Below are positions 35,495-45,281 of a stretch of DNA of 64,000 bases, in pieces. The DNA is from Saonia flava (GTDB lineage Bacteria > Bacteroidota > Bacteroidia > Flavobacteriales > Flavobacteriaceae), in the NCBI RefSeq assembly GCF_011927795.1, contig NZ_JAATJJ010000001.1, positions 434,001 through 498,000 on the forward strand. The letters are read 5' to 3'. The notes beneath the pieces were generated by a model, which was given only the letters and a program-made list of their open reading frames with translations, ran no database searches and was not told the origin of the DNA. The position numbers were made by a program, and so were the translations under genes. Numbering within the stretch: the stretch's first letter is position 1; the number at the start of each line of letters is the position of its first letter.

Positions 35495-36823
35495 ATGAGT
35501 AACGACTATAGAGATCCAAAATTTAAGAAATGGTTAGATAAATTGCAGCAAGAGAGCTGGCAATTAGAACTTATTATCTCTGGTTTCGCAATTTATGGTC
35601 TAATGATGGTGTTTGAGCCCATTATGTTAAACATAAAAGAAGCGGGTATTTCCAACAAGGAAATGGCATCTTTTATATGGATTTTTACTCTATCCTCTTG
35701 TTCTATTCTTATTTTCAACCTAATTCTACATGTAATCTTAAGGGGGCTTTGGATTGGGGCTTTGGGGCTTAGGTATGTCTCTGGAGATATAGATTACGAC
35801 AAATTAAACTATACCCCTAAGTTCACCAATTACCTTAAAAGGAAAATAGGCTCTTTTGATAAGTATATTGCTAATCTAGAAAATTACTGCAGTGTCCTTT
35901 TTGCCATTTCTTTTCTTTTGATCTTCTATGTTTTAGCCATTTTTATTGTACTCGCCCTTATTGCACTCATAGGTGAATCTATTTTTAACAACGACAATAT
36001 TTCGGGAAATTTCAAAATGATTTTAGGCATAAGCCTAGCTGTACTATTATTGATAGGTGTGCTTTTTACTTTTATTGACTTTTTAACCCATGGGTTTTTA
36101 AAAAAGAAAAAATGGCTCGCCAAAATATACTTTCCTATTTATTGGGTATTCAGTTTTATTACACTGTCTTTTTTGTACAGGCCATTGGTGCATAATTTTC
36201 TGGACAATAGGTTTGGAAAAAGGCTCAGCTATGTTCTAATTCCTCTCTATACCGTTATCTTATTGTTAACTTCATTGAATTTAATAAAATCTAATTATTT
36301 AAGCCTTAACAAAGACTCCTCCAGCATTTTTGCCAATAAGAATAATTATGAAAACCTATTGCGTGATGAAGGAGATTTTGTTGAATATGCATCAATTCCG
36401 TCCAAAGTAATTACGGACTCCTATTTAAAAGTATTCTTGAAATTTACCGATAACACCGAAAATGACGTTTTTGATTTTAATCCCGGGATAAAACCAGAAA
36501 AGGATAAAAGAGGGTATGACTTTGATATAAGGTTTGGAGCTAGTGATGAATTTTTGAACCCTAAAAAGTATGACAGCATTCGGAAGGAATATTTAAAAAC
36601 ATTCAATGACATTCACAGTGTTTTTATTGATTCCATAAAATTCAAAAGTGATTTTGTCATTACATCCAACCATAAAGATCAATTGGGGTTTGAAACCTAT
36701 TTAAAATTAGATTCCATAAAAGATGGAAAGCATTTACTAGCCATTAAACGCCTTAAAAAAAGAAAAACTGACACCACCGAAACGACTTTAATTACCATTC
36801 CTTTTTGGTCTTTCAAAGATTAA
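35495..36823 (+). CDS. Polytopic membrane protein of unknown function
   Basis: A 442-residue protein with about six hydrophobic segments in the first 270 residues (for example IISGFAIYGLMMVF, FLLIFYVLAIFIVLALIALIG and AVLLLIGVLFTFIDF). A soluble C-terminal region of about 160 residues is rich in Asp, Lys and Tyr. No family recognised and no catalytic motifs. It is divergent from ung and convergent with the gene after it. Confidence 0.75.
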   Translation: MSNDYRDPKFKKWLDKLQQESWQLELIISGFAIYGLMMVFEPIMLNIKEAGISNKEMASFIWIFTLSSCSILIFNLILHVILRGLWIGALGLRYVSGDIDYDKLNYTPKFTNYLKRKIGSFDKYIANLENYCSVLFAISFLLIFYVLAIFIVLALIALIGESIFNNDNISGNFKMILGISLAVLLLIGVLFTFIDFLTHGFLKKKKWLAKIYFPIYWVFSFITLSFLYRPLVHNFLDNRFGKRLSYVLIPLYTVILLLTSLNLIKSNYLSLNKDSSSIFANKNNYENLLRDEGDFVEYASIPSKVITDSYLKVFLKFTDNTENDVFDFNPGIKPEKDKRGYDFDIRFGASDEFLNPKKYDSIRKEYLKTFNDIHSVFIDSIKFKSDFVITSNHKDQLGFETYLKLDSIKDGKHLLAIKRLKKRKTDTTETTLITIPFWSFKD

Positions 36824-36838
36824 ACTGAAAATATCTTC

Positions 36839-37261
36839 TCAAAAATTCAAGCGTTTATCAAAATTTCTTTTTAATACAGGAATTTGCACTAGTATCAGGC
36901 AGGCAAAAATTCCAATGGCGTATATCACTGTTTTGGGCACACGTATAGCCGTGGGTATTTTTGGGCTTTTAATAGATGGAAGCTTGTCAAAATTTATATA
37001 ACTAAACCACCCTGTTTCTTGGATTGTTGGCCCAAAAAACAAATACCCCATGGAACCAAGTACCAACAAACCAATTACGAACCAAGATTTCTTAGAAATC
37101 AATGGTTTGTAAACCAAAGCGGAACTTTGTGGAAGCTTTTCGATTTTAGACAAAATATTGGTTGTAAAATCTTTTGAAGGAGATTCCAACGGCATTTCCC
37201 TAAGTAGCTTTCCAGTTAATTCATCTATATGTTTATCCATGTTTTCTTTCATAACGTTCAA
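36839..37261 (-). CDS. Single-pass membrane protein, likely partner of the ECF sigma factor
   Basis: Up to 140 residues. In-frame starts exist at 37261, 37252 and 37240 (MDKHIDEL). The last leaves only an 8-bp overlap with the sigma gene and looks most natural. An N-terminal soluble part of about 50 residues and hydrophobic segments near 64-80 and 110-127 fit an anti-sigma-factor layout. The coupling to a sigma gene is the main evidence. No zinc-binding HxxxCxxC is visible. Confidence 0.7.
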   Translation of the reverse strand: MNVMKENMDKHIDELTGKLLREMPLESPSKDFTTNILSKIEKLPQSSALVYKPLISKKSWFVIGLLVLGSMGYLFFGPTIQETGWFSYINFDKLPSIKSPKIPTAIRVPKTVIYAIGIFACLILVQIPVLKRNFDKRLNF

Positions 37262-37823
37262 TTTCCTGAGGTTCCAACTTTGTTCTTAAAATAGAAGCCA
37301 GCATTTTTCTAGCCCTAAAGAGTTTCACCTTTAAATTATTTACCTTAACACCTGTAATTTTTGATATTTCCTTTAAAGATTGTTCTTCAAAATAAAACAA
37401 GGTCATTAAAACACTGTCTTCACTAGGCAATAAACTTAAACAATTCTTTATTATTTCTTGTCGCTCCTGTTGCTCCAATGTATCCAAAGCATTCTCCAAA
37501 GTCTTTATTTCATGTTCCGTAAATTCATCTATTGTTACATTTTGCCGCTGTCTTTTTTGACTTTTCAATCTATCCAAACATGTATTATAGGCAATTCTAT
37601 ATACCCAAGTGGAAAATTTTGAGTCCCCTTTAAAGGAATTCAATTTTTTGTACACTTTTAAAAAAGTGTCCTGTGAAACTTCTTCGGCCTCTTCCTTGTT
37701 TTTTAGCATTTGCAATCCCAACGTAAATACCAAATCTTTATAGCGATTTACCAATATGGCAAATGCATTGGTATTCCCACTTAGCACTTGTGCAATGTCT
37801 TGTTGGTCGTTGGTTACTTTCAT
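37233..37823 (-). CDS. ECF-family RNA polymerase sigma factor
   Basis: I use ATG at 37823 (MKVTNDQQDI), giving 196 residues; the frame stays open further upstream without homology. Region 2 has FAILVNRYKDLVFTLGLQML and AEEVSQDTFLKVYKKLNSF, with the promoter-melting segment FSTWVYRIAYNTCLD. Region 4 is LPSEDSVLMTLFYFEEQSLKEISKITGV with a helix-turn-helix. It directs RNA polymerase to a stress or envelope regulon and overlaps the membrane-protein gene that probably restrains it. Confidence 0.93.
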   Translation of the reverse strand: MKVTNDQQDIAQVLSGNTNAFAILVNRYKDLVFTLGLQMLKNKEEAEEVSQDTFLKVYKKLNSFKGDSKFSTWVYRIAYNTCLDRLKSQKRQRQNVTIDEFTEHEIKTLENALDTLEQQERQEIIKNCLSLLPSEDSVLMTLFYFEEQSLKEISKITGVKVNNLKVKLFRARKMLASILRTKLEPQEIERYERKHG

Positions 37824-37962
37824 TTGGATGTTGGACGACGAAAAGCCATAATTGGTTACAACCGAAATAAAAAAATAATTTGAAAAAGTTGTAACCATGG
37901 TCAAAAAAGTGTCGTCATAAGCTATGAACGTATTAAAATTAATCAATTAAAAACAATCAGTT

Positions 37963-38310
37963 ATGCATTCAGAATTAATAATAGTACCAATATTTTTCGG
38001 AGTAGTATTTGCCATTGCTTACTTGTATTTTTCAACAAGGAACAAAGAACGTCTTGCCTTAATAGAAAAGGGTGCAGATGCCAGTATTTTTGTTAGAGGC
38101 AAAAAAGAAAACGCAGCCCCCATTTGGAAGGTTCTAATTTTAAATGCTTCATTAATTTTAATGGGCATTGGTATGGGCGTTTTTATTGCAGCCATTCTGG
38201 TAAATGCCGGTATTGATGATGATGTGGCCTATCCAGGTACTATTTTCTTAATGGCGGGTATTGGCTTATTTGTAGGTTTTACAATGACCAAAAAATTAGA
38301 TAAGGAATAA
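37963..38310 (+). CDS. DUF6249-type small membrane protein
   Basis: A 115-residue inner-membrane protein with three hydrophobic segments (about 5-23, 55-80 and 90-107) and a conserved cytoplasmic loop STRNKERLALIEKGADASIF. This pattern is typical of DUF6249 proteins found beside ECF sigma factors in Bacteroidota. It is divergent from the sigma gene with 139 bp between starts, so it may belong to the sigma regulon. Confidence 0.8.
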   Translation: MHSELIIVPIFFGVVFAIAYLYFSTRNKERLALIEKGADASIFVRGKKENAAPIWKVLILNASLILMGIGMGVFIAAILVNAGIDDDVAYPGTIFLMAGIGLFVGFTMTKKLDKE

Positions 38311-38331
38311 CTCAAAAAAACCTTTACTGTG

Positions 38332-38357
38332 AAAAACGCTCCCATAGGAGCGTTTTT
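38332..38357 (+). terminator. Rho-independent terminator of the DUF6249 gene
   Basis: AAAAACGCTCC-CATA-GGAGCGTTTTT with a following T run. A perfect 11-bp stem. Confidence 0.92.
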
Positions 38358-38416
38358 TTGTTTTTACAGTGGATTGAAGTTTTGGATAACGGCAATTGAA
38401 ATGAACATAAAGCCAA

Positions 38417-38641
38417 TTATTTTCTTTTATTTAAAACTTCCAAGTACAGGTCCTCTACTTTTTTTCTGGCCCAAGGAGTACGTCTTAAAAATTTTAAGCT
38501 CGATTTTATTGACGGGTCATGGGTAAAACATCGGATATTGATTCTATGCCCCAAATGTTCCCAACCATAATATTTAACTAGGTCATTGATAATTTGCTCT
38601 AGTTTTATACCGTGTAAAGGATTGTTTGGTTGCGAAGACAT
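38417..38641 (-). CDS. VF530 family (DUF2132) DNA-binding protein
   Basis: I use ATG at 38641 ([12 protein letters not shown]), giving 74 residues. The longer open frame runs over the helicase gene's 3' end and translates its RG-rich tail in another frame. [25 protein letters not shown] and [15 protein letters not shown] are the family core. VF530 proteins are small helical proteins reported to bind DNA. The start lies 2 bp from the stop codon of the helicase, so the two are co-transcribed. Confidence 0.9.
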   Translation of the reverse strand: MSSQPNNPLHGIKLEQIINDLVKYYGWEHLGHRINIRCFTHDPSIKSSLKFLRRTPWARKKVEDLYLEVLNKRK

Positions 38642-38642
38642 A

Positions 38643-39923
38643 TTACCCCCTATTCCTATTTCTATTCTTGTTTCTATTTCCTTTTGGTTTGTTGGAATCC
38701 CCTCCTCTATTTCTATTTGATGAACTTCTAGAACCACCTCTACCACGTCCCGACCTTTGTCCGGGTTTTATAGGTTCTGTCGATGCATTGGGGTCGGGTT
38801 CAAAACCTTCGATTATTTCCTTTTCTATTTTTATACCAATCAGTTTTTCAATGTCCCGTAAATAACTGGTTTCATCTGCACTCACCAATGAGAGGGCTTC
38901 TCCATCGGCTCCTGCCCTACCTGTTCTACCAATTCTGTGCACATAGTCCTCAGGAATATTGGGCAATTCAAAATTTACTACATGGGGAAGTAACGGAATA
39001 TCCAATCCACGTGCAGCTATATCAGTTGCCACCAATACTCTTACGGAACCATCTTTAAAACCTGCCAAAGCTTTGGTACGTGCTCCTTGACTTTTGTTTC
39101 CATGGATAGCGGAAGCGGTTATACCACTCTTTACCATTTTCTTGCACAAGTTATTGGCTCCATGCTTGGTTCTGGTAAATACCAATACCTGTTTCCAATC
39201 GCCTTCAGAAACGAGTTTTATAATGAGTCCCGCCTTTAGACCTTTAGCTACACGATATACCTTTTGTTCAATTTTATCTACTGTAGAATTCTCCGGGGTA
39301 GCTTCTACCAAAACAGGATTGTTTAAGATGTCCCCTGCTAATTTCTTTATATCCTTGGAAAAAGTAGCAGAAAATAATAGGTTCTGTCTTTTCCTTGGCA
39401 TAATGGCCATTACCTTTTTAATGTCGTGTATAAAACCCATATCCAACATTCTGTCGGCCTCGTCCAACACTAAAATTTCCACCTTGGCCAATGACAGGGC
39501 TTTTTGGTTGTGCAAATCCAGTAAACGACCTGGTGTGGCTATAAGAACATCTATTCCTTTTCTAAGTGTTGCAATTTGTGGACGTTGGTTTACCCCTCCA
39601 AAAATTACAGTGGACCTAATGTCAAGAAACTCACTGTATTCCTTTACATTGTCATAAATCTGTGCTGCCAATTCCCTGGTAGGGGTTAACACCAATGCCC
39701 GGACCGGTCTATGTCTTAAAGGCTGTGCTTTAGATAATATTTGAAGCAGTGGCAAGGTAAACCCTGCGGTCTTTCCTGTCCCTGTTTGGGCAGACGCCAG
39801 CACATCTTTTCCTCCTAAAACTAAGGGGATTGCTTTTTCTTGTATGGGTGATGGGGTGTCGTATCCTTTTTTACTTACCGCCTTTAACAAAGCGTCGGAT
39901 AGACCTAATGATTTAAATGACAT
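38643..39923 (-). CDS. RhlE-type DEAD-box RNA helicase
   Basis: A 426-residue helicase: Q-motif [68 protein letters not shown] and [10 protein letters not shown]. The last 60 residues are Arg/Gly/Asn/Ser-rich ([18 protein letters not shown]), an RNA-binding tail typical of RhlE. It likely acts in ribosome assembly and mRNA decay. A VF530 gene follows directly. Confidence 0.93.
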   Translation of the reverse strand: MSFKSLGLSDALLKAVSKKGYDTPSPIQEKAIPLVLGGKDVLASAQTGTGKTAGFTLPLLQILSKAQPLRHRPVRALVLTPTRELAAQIYDNVKEYSEFLDIRSTVIFGGVNQRPQIATLRKGIDVLIATPGRLLDLHNQKALSLAKVEILVLDEADRMLDMGFIHDIKKVMAIMPRKRQNLLFSATFSKDIKKLAGDILNNPVLVEATPENSTVDKIEQKVYRVAKGLKAGLIIKLVSEGDWKQVLVFTRTKHGANNLCKKMVKSGITASAIHGNKSQGARTKALAGFKDGSVRVLVATDIAARGLDIPLLPHVVNFELPNIPEDYVHRIGRTGRAGADGEALSLVSADETSYLRDIEKLIGIKIEKEIIEGFEPDPNASTEPIKPGQRSGRGRGGSRSSSNRNRGGDSNKPKGNRNKNRNRNRG

Positions 39924-40034
39924 ATTTCTTATTGAGCCGCAAAGGTACTGCTATTTTTTGCGTAAGACATTATTTCCTTGTCTTTGATACAAAAAGCCAC
40001 TAACTTACATCCACATCTTTAAAACTAGACTTTT

Positions 40035-41390
40035 ATGGAAACCAAAAACAGAAGAAATTTTATCAAGAAATCCGTCTTGGGCGCTACGGCGCTTGCCCTA
40101 CCATTAGAAATGTTTCCAGCAACCGTCTTGGGAGCAAATGACCGTATTAACCTTGGTGTTATTGGGTGTAATGGCATGGGCTGGAGCAATACCCTTTCCA
40201 TATTAAAGGTTAAAGGCGTTAAACTTGTTGCCCTTTGTGATGTAGATCAAAATGTTTTGGATAGACGGGTGAAGGAAATGAAAGATGCCAGTCCAGATAA
40301 AGCCTCTAAAAAAATAAAGGTTTATTCCGATTATAGGGCTTTGTTGGATAATAAGGATATTGATGTAGTAATTATTGGCACTCCAGACCATTGGCACTGT
40401 AAAATTATGGTAGATGCCTGTGAAGCGGGCAAGCAAGTTTATGTAGAAAAACCTATTGCCAATACCATTGAGGAGTGCAACATTATGTTAAGAGCCGCAA
40501 AAAAATACAATACAGTGGTTCAAGTAGGTCAATGGCAACGTAGTGGGCCCCATTACAGAGAGGCCATTGATATTGTGCAGTCTGGCGTACTGGGGAAAAT
40601 ACGTGTGGTAAAAGTTTGGGCGTACCAGGGATGGATGAAACCCGTTCCCGTAGTTCCAGATTCAAAAGCGCCAAAAGGAGTTGATTATAAACAATGGTTG
40701 GGGCCGGCAACCAATAGGCCCTTTAACGCCAATAGGTTTCATTTTAATTTTAGGTGGTTTTGGGACTACGCAGGTGGATTAATGACAGACTGGGGTGTAC
40801 ATGAAATAGACATTGCCCTTTATGCCATGAAGGCACTGGCACCAAAATCGATCATGGCAAGTGGTGGTAAATTGGCGTATCCAGATGATGCTTCGGAAAC
40901 GCCAGATACGCTACAGGCCCTTTTTGAATACGAAAATTTTAATATGCTTTGGGAACATGCTACGGGGATAGATTTGGGACCTTATCAAAAACCTGAAGGC
41001 ATAGCATTTATTGGCAACAATGCCACATTGGTTTTAAACAGGGGAGGCTTTGAGGTGCTTTTGGAAAAGAAATCGGAAGGATATGGTAAATCCAGTCAGA
41101 ACAAAATAGACCCAATTGCAAGTGGTGGTGTCCCAGAAGGGGTTAATTATTTGGACCTGCACCAGGAAAACTTTATTAAGGCCGTAAGGGCAAATGATAG
41201 TTCGCTACTTAATACGCCCATTGAATCTGGTAGTGTAGCGGCTATAAATGCACAAATGGGGAATATTGCCTATAAAACAGGCGAGAAATTGTACTGGGAT
41301 GCAAAACAAGGTAATTTTGGAAACAATGAAAAGGCAAACAAATTAATCAAGGCCCAATATCATAATGGCTGGGAAAAACCTTTAGTATAA
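40035..41390 (+). CDS. Tat-exported Gfo/Idh/MocA-family oxidoreductase
   Basis: A 451-residue enzyme. KNRRNFIKKSVLGATALALP is a twin-arginine signal. The NAD-binding half contains INLGVIGCNGMGWSNTL and VVIIGTPDHWHCKIMVDACEAGKQVYVEKP, where EKP is the family signature. The C-terminal half has the substrate motif WDYAGGLMTDWGVHEID. It oxidises or epimerises a sugar or inositol in the periplasm, using a cofactor carried with it. A cupin gene follows 3 bp downstream. Confidence 0.92.
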   Translation: METKNRRNFIKKSVLGATALALPLEMFPATVLGANDRINLGVIGCNGMGWSNTLSILKVKGVKLVALCDVDQNVLDRRVKEMKDASPDKASKKIKVYSDYRALLDNKDIDVVIIGTPDHWHCKIMVDACEAGKQVYVEKPIANTIEECNIMLRAAKKYNTVVQVGQWQRSGPHYREAIDIVQSGVLGKIRVVKVWAYQGWMKPVPVVPDSKAPKGVDYKQWLGPATNRPFNANRFHFNFRWFWDYAGGLMTDWGVHEIDIALYAMKALAPKSIMASGGKLAYPDDASETPDTLQALFEYENFNMLWEHATGIDLGPYQKPEGIAFIGNNATLVLNRGGFEVLLEKKSEGYGKSSQNKIDPIASGGVPEGVNYLDLHQENFIKAVRANDSSLLNTPIESGSVAAINAQMGNIAYKTGEKLYWDAKQGNFGNNEKANKLIKAQYHNGWEKPLV

Positions 41391-41393
41391 TCC

Positions 41394-41732
41394 ATGAAGT
41401 TAACACATACCAAACTGCTTCCCGAACTTGGCGTAAGCCATAATCCAGACATAAAGAAAAAGGTCTTTTTGGGAAGAGGCGAAATTCCTCAACTAATGAA
41501 TTTTGGCACGGCCACTTTTAAACCCGGCCAGGCGGTGGAAGAGCATAAACATGACACCATGTTCGAAGTCTTCTATATACAAAGTGGTAAAGCGGAGTTT
41601 ATAGTAAACGGGGAAGCATTGGTGTTGCGGGCAGGTGATTGCATTACGCTGGAACCGGGAGAACTTCATTCACAAAACAATCCATTTAAGGAAGATGTCG
41701 TTTGGCTCTATTTTGGTATTGCCACGGATTAA
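41394..41732 (+). CDS. Cupin-domain protein
   Basis: A 112-residue single cupin. Motif 1 is VEEHKHDTMFEVFYIQSGKAEF with His/His/Glu metal ligands, and motif 2 is LEPGELHSQNN. It could be a small sugar-binding protein or isomerase partner. It starts 3 bases after the oxidoreductase stop codon and probably works on the same sugar pathway. Confidence 0.9.
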   Translation: MKLTHTKLLPELGVSHNPDIKKKVFLGRGEIPQLMNFGTATFKPGQAVEEHKHDTMFEVFYIQSGKAEFIVNGEALVLRAGDCITLEPGELHSQNNPFKEDVVWLYFGIATD

Positions 41733-41794
41733 TAGTTTAAAACCTATCATAATAGACTGTTTTTTACTATATATATTTTTTGATTTAAACATTT

Positions 41795-41810
41795 ATTGTA
41801 ATATTGCAAT
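41795..41810. promoter_or_regulatory. ArsR-type operator ahead of the arsenic operon
   Basis: ATTGTAATATTGCAAT is a 16-bp palindrome with one mismatched pair, 16 bp before the arsR ATG. Position and form suit an ArsR/SmtB site. Confidence 0.6.
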
Positions 41811-41826
41811 GATATAATAAAAGACC

Positions 41827-42159
41827 ATGGGATTAGCAAAAACTGAAATTTTTACAGACCAACAAAATGAAATTTCCCAATATGCAAAAGTCTTTGGGCA
41901 TCCGGCAAGGGTAGCGATTCTACAACATCTATTTAAAACGGATAGTTGCGTTTGCGGTGATTTGGTGACTGAAATTGGATTGGCCCAACCCACAATTTCA
42001 CAACATCTTAAGGAATTAAAATACTTGGGGTTAATTAAGGGAAATGTGGAGGGTACTAGTGTATGCTATTGTATCAACACCGAAAATTGGATTAAAATGA
42101 AAGAGATTATGTCCAAATTCCTAGATCAGGATATACCTAAAGATAAAGATTGTTGTTAA
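41827..42159 (+). CDS. arsR: ArsR-family arsenite-responsive repressor
   Basis: A 110-residue winged-helix repressor. The ArsR core is YAKVFGHPARVAILQHL, the metalloid site pair Cys41 and Cys43 in CVCGDL, the recognition helix LAQPTISQHLKELKYLGLI and the wing EGTSVCYCIN. A Cys-Cys ends the protein. Arsenite binding releases it from DNA. It heads an operon ending with the Acr3 pump. Confidence 0.93.
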   Translation: MGLAKTEIFTDQQNEISQYAKVFGHPARVAILQHLFKTDSCVCGDLVTEIGLAQPTISQHLKELKYLGLIKGNVEGTSVCYCINTENWIKMKEIMSKFLDQDIPKDKDCC

Positions 42160-42228
42160 AAAAATTTAACTCTATTAATCGTTTTATTGCGATAAATTAA
42201 TACTCTTGTAACATTTAAATAATCTGCC

Positions 42229-42858
42229 ATGAAAACAAAAACATCTATTTTATTCATTGTAACATCACTACTGACCATACACTTGGCATCGGCCCAAATG
42301 CTTCGTAAAAAAATTGGCAAAAGCGTAGAGGTTCTAAGAACGCAAATTAACACCCTGCCCAAAGAGAAGATAAATGAACTGGACCAGGTAGCCTTTAAAA
42401 TCTATAAAAATTGCTATAACAATAGTGATGCATCTGTACTTTTCATAGACCAAACTAATACCCAAAACTCGCAGTTGGCAATGATTTGGTTAAAAACTGG
42501 ATTGGCTTATTATGCTATTGATATTAATGTACAATCGGCAGGTGTCTCCTTAGAGAACAAACCAATTTCAAATTTAAATAGTTTAAGTGACTATGGGTTT
42601 GTCATTAAAACTCCCAGTAATGAAAAACCTAACCTTTATACTGTAATTTATGGACGTTCTGGAAGTTGGTCGGTATTCCCGAAAGCACTTTCTGATATTA
42701 AAAAAAATAACCCTATGGACATTAAAATAATTGTGGACAAGGCGTTAAATGACAAAGGTATTGCACTTATGAAATTGGAACTCAACGAGGAAGATATACC
42801 ATTACAGATTATCTATATAGCGGCACAGCTAGATCATCTAATAAAAAACAAAATATGA
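42229..42858 (+). CDS. Exported protein of unknown function in the arsenic operon
   Basis: A 209-residue protein with a signal peptide (about 1-22, ending LASAQ). The mature part starts MLRKKIGKSVEVLRTQINTL. No Cys-rich metalloid motif is visible. The mature region has SDYGFVIKTPSNEKPNLYTVIYGRSGSWSVF, which looks like a mixed alpha/beta fold I cannot assign. It overlaps the metallophosphoesterase gene by 4 bp. Its place inside the arsenic operon suggests a periplasmic role in metalloid stress. Confidence 0.72.
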   Translation: MKTKTSILFIVTSLLTIHLASAQMLRKKIGKSVEVLRTQINTLPKEKINELDQVAFKIYKNCYNNSDASVLFIDQTNTQNSQLAMIWLKTGLAYYAIDINVQSAGVSLENKPISNLNSLSDYGFVIKTPSNEKPNLYTVIYGRSGSWSVFPKALSDIKKNNPMDIKIIVDKALNDKGIALMKLELNEEDIPLQIIYIAAQLDHLIKNKI

Positions 42859-43628
42859 AGATCATATTATTTAGTGACATCCACTCCAATCTACCGGCAT
42901 TGGATGCTTTTTTTGAGCATATAGACAACAGGAACTATGATGCTATTTATTGCCTTGGAGACTTGGTGGGTTATAATATTTGGCCCAACGAAGTGATTCA
43001 GGAAATTAGAAAACGAAAAATACCGACTATTGCAGGCAATTATGACTACGGCATAGGTAGAACTAGTGATGATTGTGGCTGCGCTTATAAAACCGATGAG
43101 GAAAAAGCGAAGGGTGCCATTTCTATTTCATTGACCAACCAATTGGTAAACAACAATAGTAGAAACTATCTTAGAACACTTCCTGCCCATATCAAAATAG
43201 AATTTCAGCTAAATAAGGACAAATTAAACTTAATGTTAGTTCACGGTAGTCCCCGTAAAATAAACGAATACCTGTTCGAGGATAGAGCTGAAAAAAGTAT
43301 GGTGCGCATTATGGAGCAGGCCGGTGCAGATATTATGTGTTTTGGACATACGCATAAGCCTTATCATAGAATTTTTAATACTAACGATGAAAAAGTGCCC
43401 CATTTTAGACACGCCATAAATATAGGTTCCATAGGCAAACCTAAAGACAATGATATGCGCGGAAGTTATGTGATATTGGAAATTAACGAAAACGCTTCGG
43501 TTTTAAACAAGGATAGTATTTCAGTGGAATTTGTAAAGTTTGAATATGATATAGAAAAAGCTGCAAAAGCAATTGAAGACAGCATTTTACCAAACAGTTA
43601 TGCTCAGAATCTAAGAAACGGGTACTAA
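42855..43628 (+). CDS. YfcE/MJ0936-type metallophosphoesterase
   Basis: A 257-residue phosphoesterase with the complete dimetal set: FSDIHSN, CLGDLVGYNIWP, AGNYDYG in the GNHD position, LMLVHGSP and FGHTHKPY. It hydrolyses a phosphodiester or monoester in the cytoplasm. A stretch CGCAY (about 75-79) could bind a soft metal. Location between arsR and the Acr3 pump is unusual and suggests action on an arsenylated or phosphorylated ester, an inference. Confidence 0.9.
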   Translation: MKIILFSDIHSNLPALDAFFEHIDNRNYDAIYCLGDLVGYNIWPNEVIQEIRKRKIPTIAGNYDYGIGRTSDDCGCAYKTDEEKAKGAISISLTNQLVNNNSRNYLRTLPAHIKIEFQLNKDKLNLMLVHGSPRKINEYLFEDRAEKSMVRIMEQAGADIMCFGHTHKPYHRIFNTNDEKVPHFRHAINIGSIGKPKDNDMRGSYVILEINENASVLNKDSISVEFVKFEYDIEKAAKAIEDSILPNSYAQNLRNGY

Positions 43629-43698
43629 TTTATGTAGTAAAAACAAACATAAAAACCCAATTAATGACAAGGAGTCTTTAAAATAAGTACAGAATAAT

Positions 43699-44745
43699 AT
43701 GACTAAAAAAAAATTAAGCTTTCTGGATAGAAATCTAACCCTTTGGATTTTTGTTGCTATGGCCATTGGAGTAGGAATTGGATATTTTATACCCACTTTT
43801 CCAACTGTTATAAATTCCCTAAGTAGCGGAACAACCAATATTCCCATTGCAATTGGTTTGATCCTTATGATGTACCCCCCTTTGGCAAAGGTCAACTATG
43901 CGCTCTTGCCCAAAGTCTTCCGAAATACTAAAATCCTATCCATTTCATTGATTCTAAATTGGATAATAGGTCCTGTTTTAATGTTTTTTCTGGCCATCAC
44001 TTTTTTACGGGACTATCCAGAATATATGGTTGGACTTATTTTGATAGGTTTGGCCCGTTGTATTGCCATGGTCTTAGTTTGGAACGACCTGGCAGAGGGC
44101 AGTAGCGAATATGGCGCTGGTTTGGTAGCTTTAAACAGTATTTTCCAAGTTTTTGCCTATAGCTTTTATGCCTGGATTTTTATAACCGTGCTTCCACCCT
44201 ATTTTGGGTTCCAAGGGGCAATCGTAGATATATCTATTGGCACCATTGCGGAAAGCGTGGCCATTTATTTAGGAATTCCTTTTGTATTGGGAATTATAAG
44301 CCGACTTATTTTAGTAAAGTTAAAAGGGGAAGAATGGTACACTAAAAAATTCATTCCAAAAATCTCTCCCATGACACTTATAGCCCTTTTATTTACCATT
44401 GTGGTTATGTTTTCATTAAAAGGGGAATTAATAGTGGAGATTCCAATGGATGTGCTCATTATTGCCGTTCCCTTGCTTGTTTATTTTTCTTTAATGTTCA
44501 TCATTGGTTTTTTCTTTACCAAAACAATGGGTGCAGATTATGATAAAACGGCAGCTGTAGCATTTACGGCGGCTGGAAATAATTTTGAATTGGCAATTGC
44601 AGTGGCCATTGCTGTTTTTGGGCTCAATTCGGGACAAGCATTTGCCGGGGTCATTGGACCTTTGGTAGAAGTTCCGGCTTTAATTTTGTTGGTTCGGGTA
44701 TCTTTTTGGCTACGTGGCAAGTATTTTAAAAAGGCCGTTGCTTAG
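43699..44745 (+). CDS. acr3: Acr3-family arsenite efflux permease
   Basis: A 348-residue, ten-helix permease. [16 protein letters not shown] contains the conserved Cys121 of the fourth helix, required for arsenite transport in the family, and [20 protein letters not shown] is the second signature. It exports arsenite and belongs to the BART superfamily. It is the last gene of the arsR operon, following a 70-bp gap. Confidence 0.94.
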   Translation: MTKKKLSFLDRNLTLWIFVAMAIGVGIGYFIPTFPTVINSLSSGTTNIPIAIGLILMMYPPLAKVNYALLPKVFRNTKILSISLILNWIIGPVLMFFLAITFLRDYPEYMVGLILIGLARCIAMVLVWNDLAEGSSEYGAGLVALNSIFQVFAYSFYAWIFITVLPPYFGFQGAIVDISIGTIAESVAIYLGIPFVLGIISRLILVKLKGEEWYTKKFIPKISPMTLIALLFTIVVMFSLKGELIVEIPMDVLIIAVPLLVYFSLMFIIGFFFTKTMGADYDKTAAVAFTAAGNNFELAIAVAIAVFGLNSGQAFAGVIGPLVEVPALILLVRVSFWLRGKYFKKAVA

Positions 44746-44790
44746 GCCCATGCACAATTCTACTTGGAATAGGTTACTACCTACAACGTA

Positions 44791-45009
44791 TTACTGCAAC
44801 AAATGCAATAGACCACGATTTCTCTTATAGTCCAAAAAAAGTTCTCTAAAAATTATTACGTCTTTAGGGTCATTTGGGGCAGCTATATCTAAACTGGGCA
44901 AAACATGATTTATTTCTTGTAGAAAAGCATCAAAATGATTTTCATGCGTCATATTTTGGCCAGAAACTAATTGTTCTATTTCTATAGTTTGTTTTTTACG
45001 GGAATACAT
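44791..45009 (-). CDS. Small protein of unknown function
   Basis: A 72-residue hydrophilic protein with the look of a helical domain (NHFDAFLQEINHVLPSL, PKDVIIFRELFLDYKRNRGLL). No family recognised. It is not on the strand of the arsenic operon and has its own upstream region, 45010-45281, which is non-coding. It could be real or a chance frame. Confidence 0.45.
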   Translation of the reverse strand: MYSRKKQTIEIEQLVSGQNMTHENHFDAFLQEINHVLPSLDIAAPNDPKDVIIFRELFLDYKRNRGLLHLLQ

Positions 45010-45281
45010 AATTCTAACATTTAATTTGGTTTGCTTTAAAGATGTACAAATATGCTATTGTCATAAAATAAAAAGGAATACCTGTAGACTAATGGTAGAT
45101 TACTATAGACGAGTAGAATTTTTAAATCGACGAATAAATGAGGAAAAGTACTGAATATGGTAATAGAGCGGCGGTTGGGCAAATGGATGAAGAAGCTCTT
45201 TTGTGACAATTAAATCTCTCAAATAAATAAAGGACAAATTGCGTTATATAGATAATATGGATTAACCCCAAGATAAAGACC

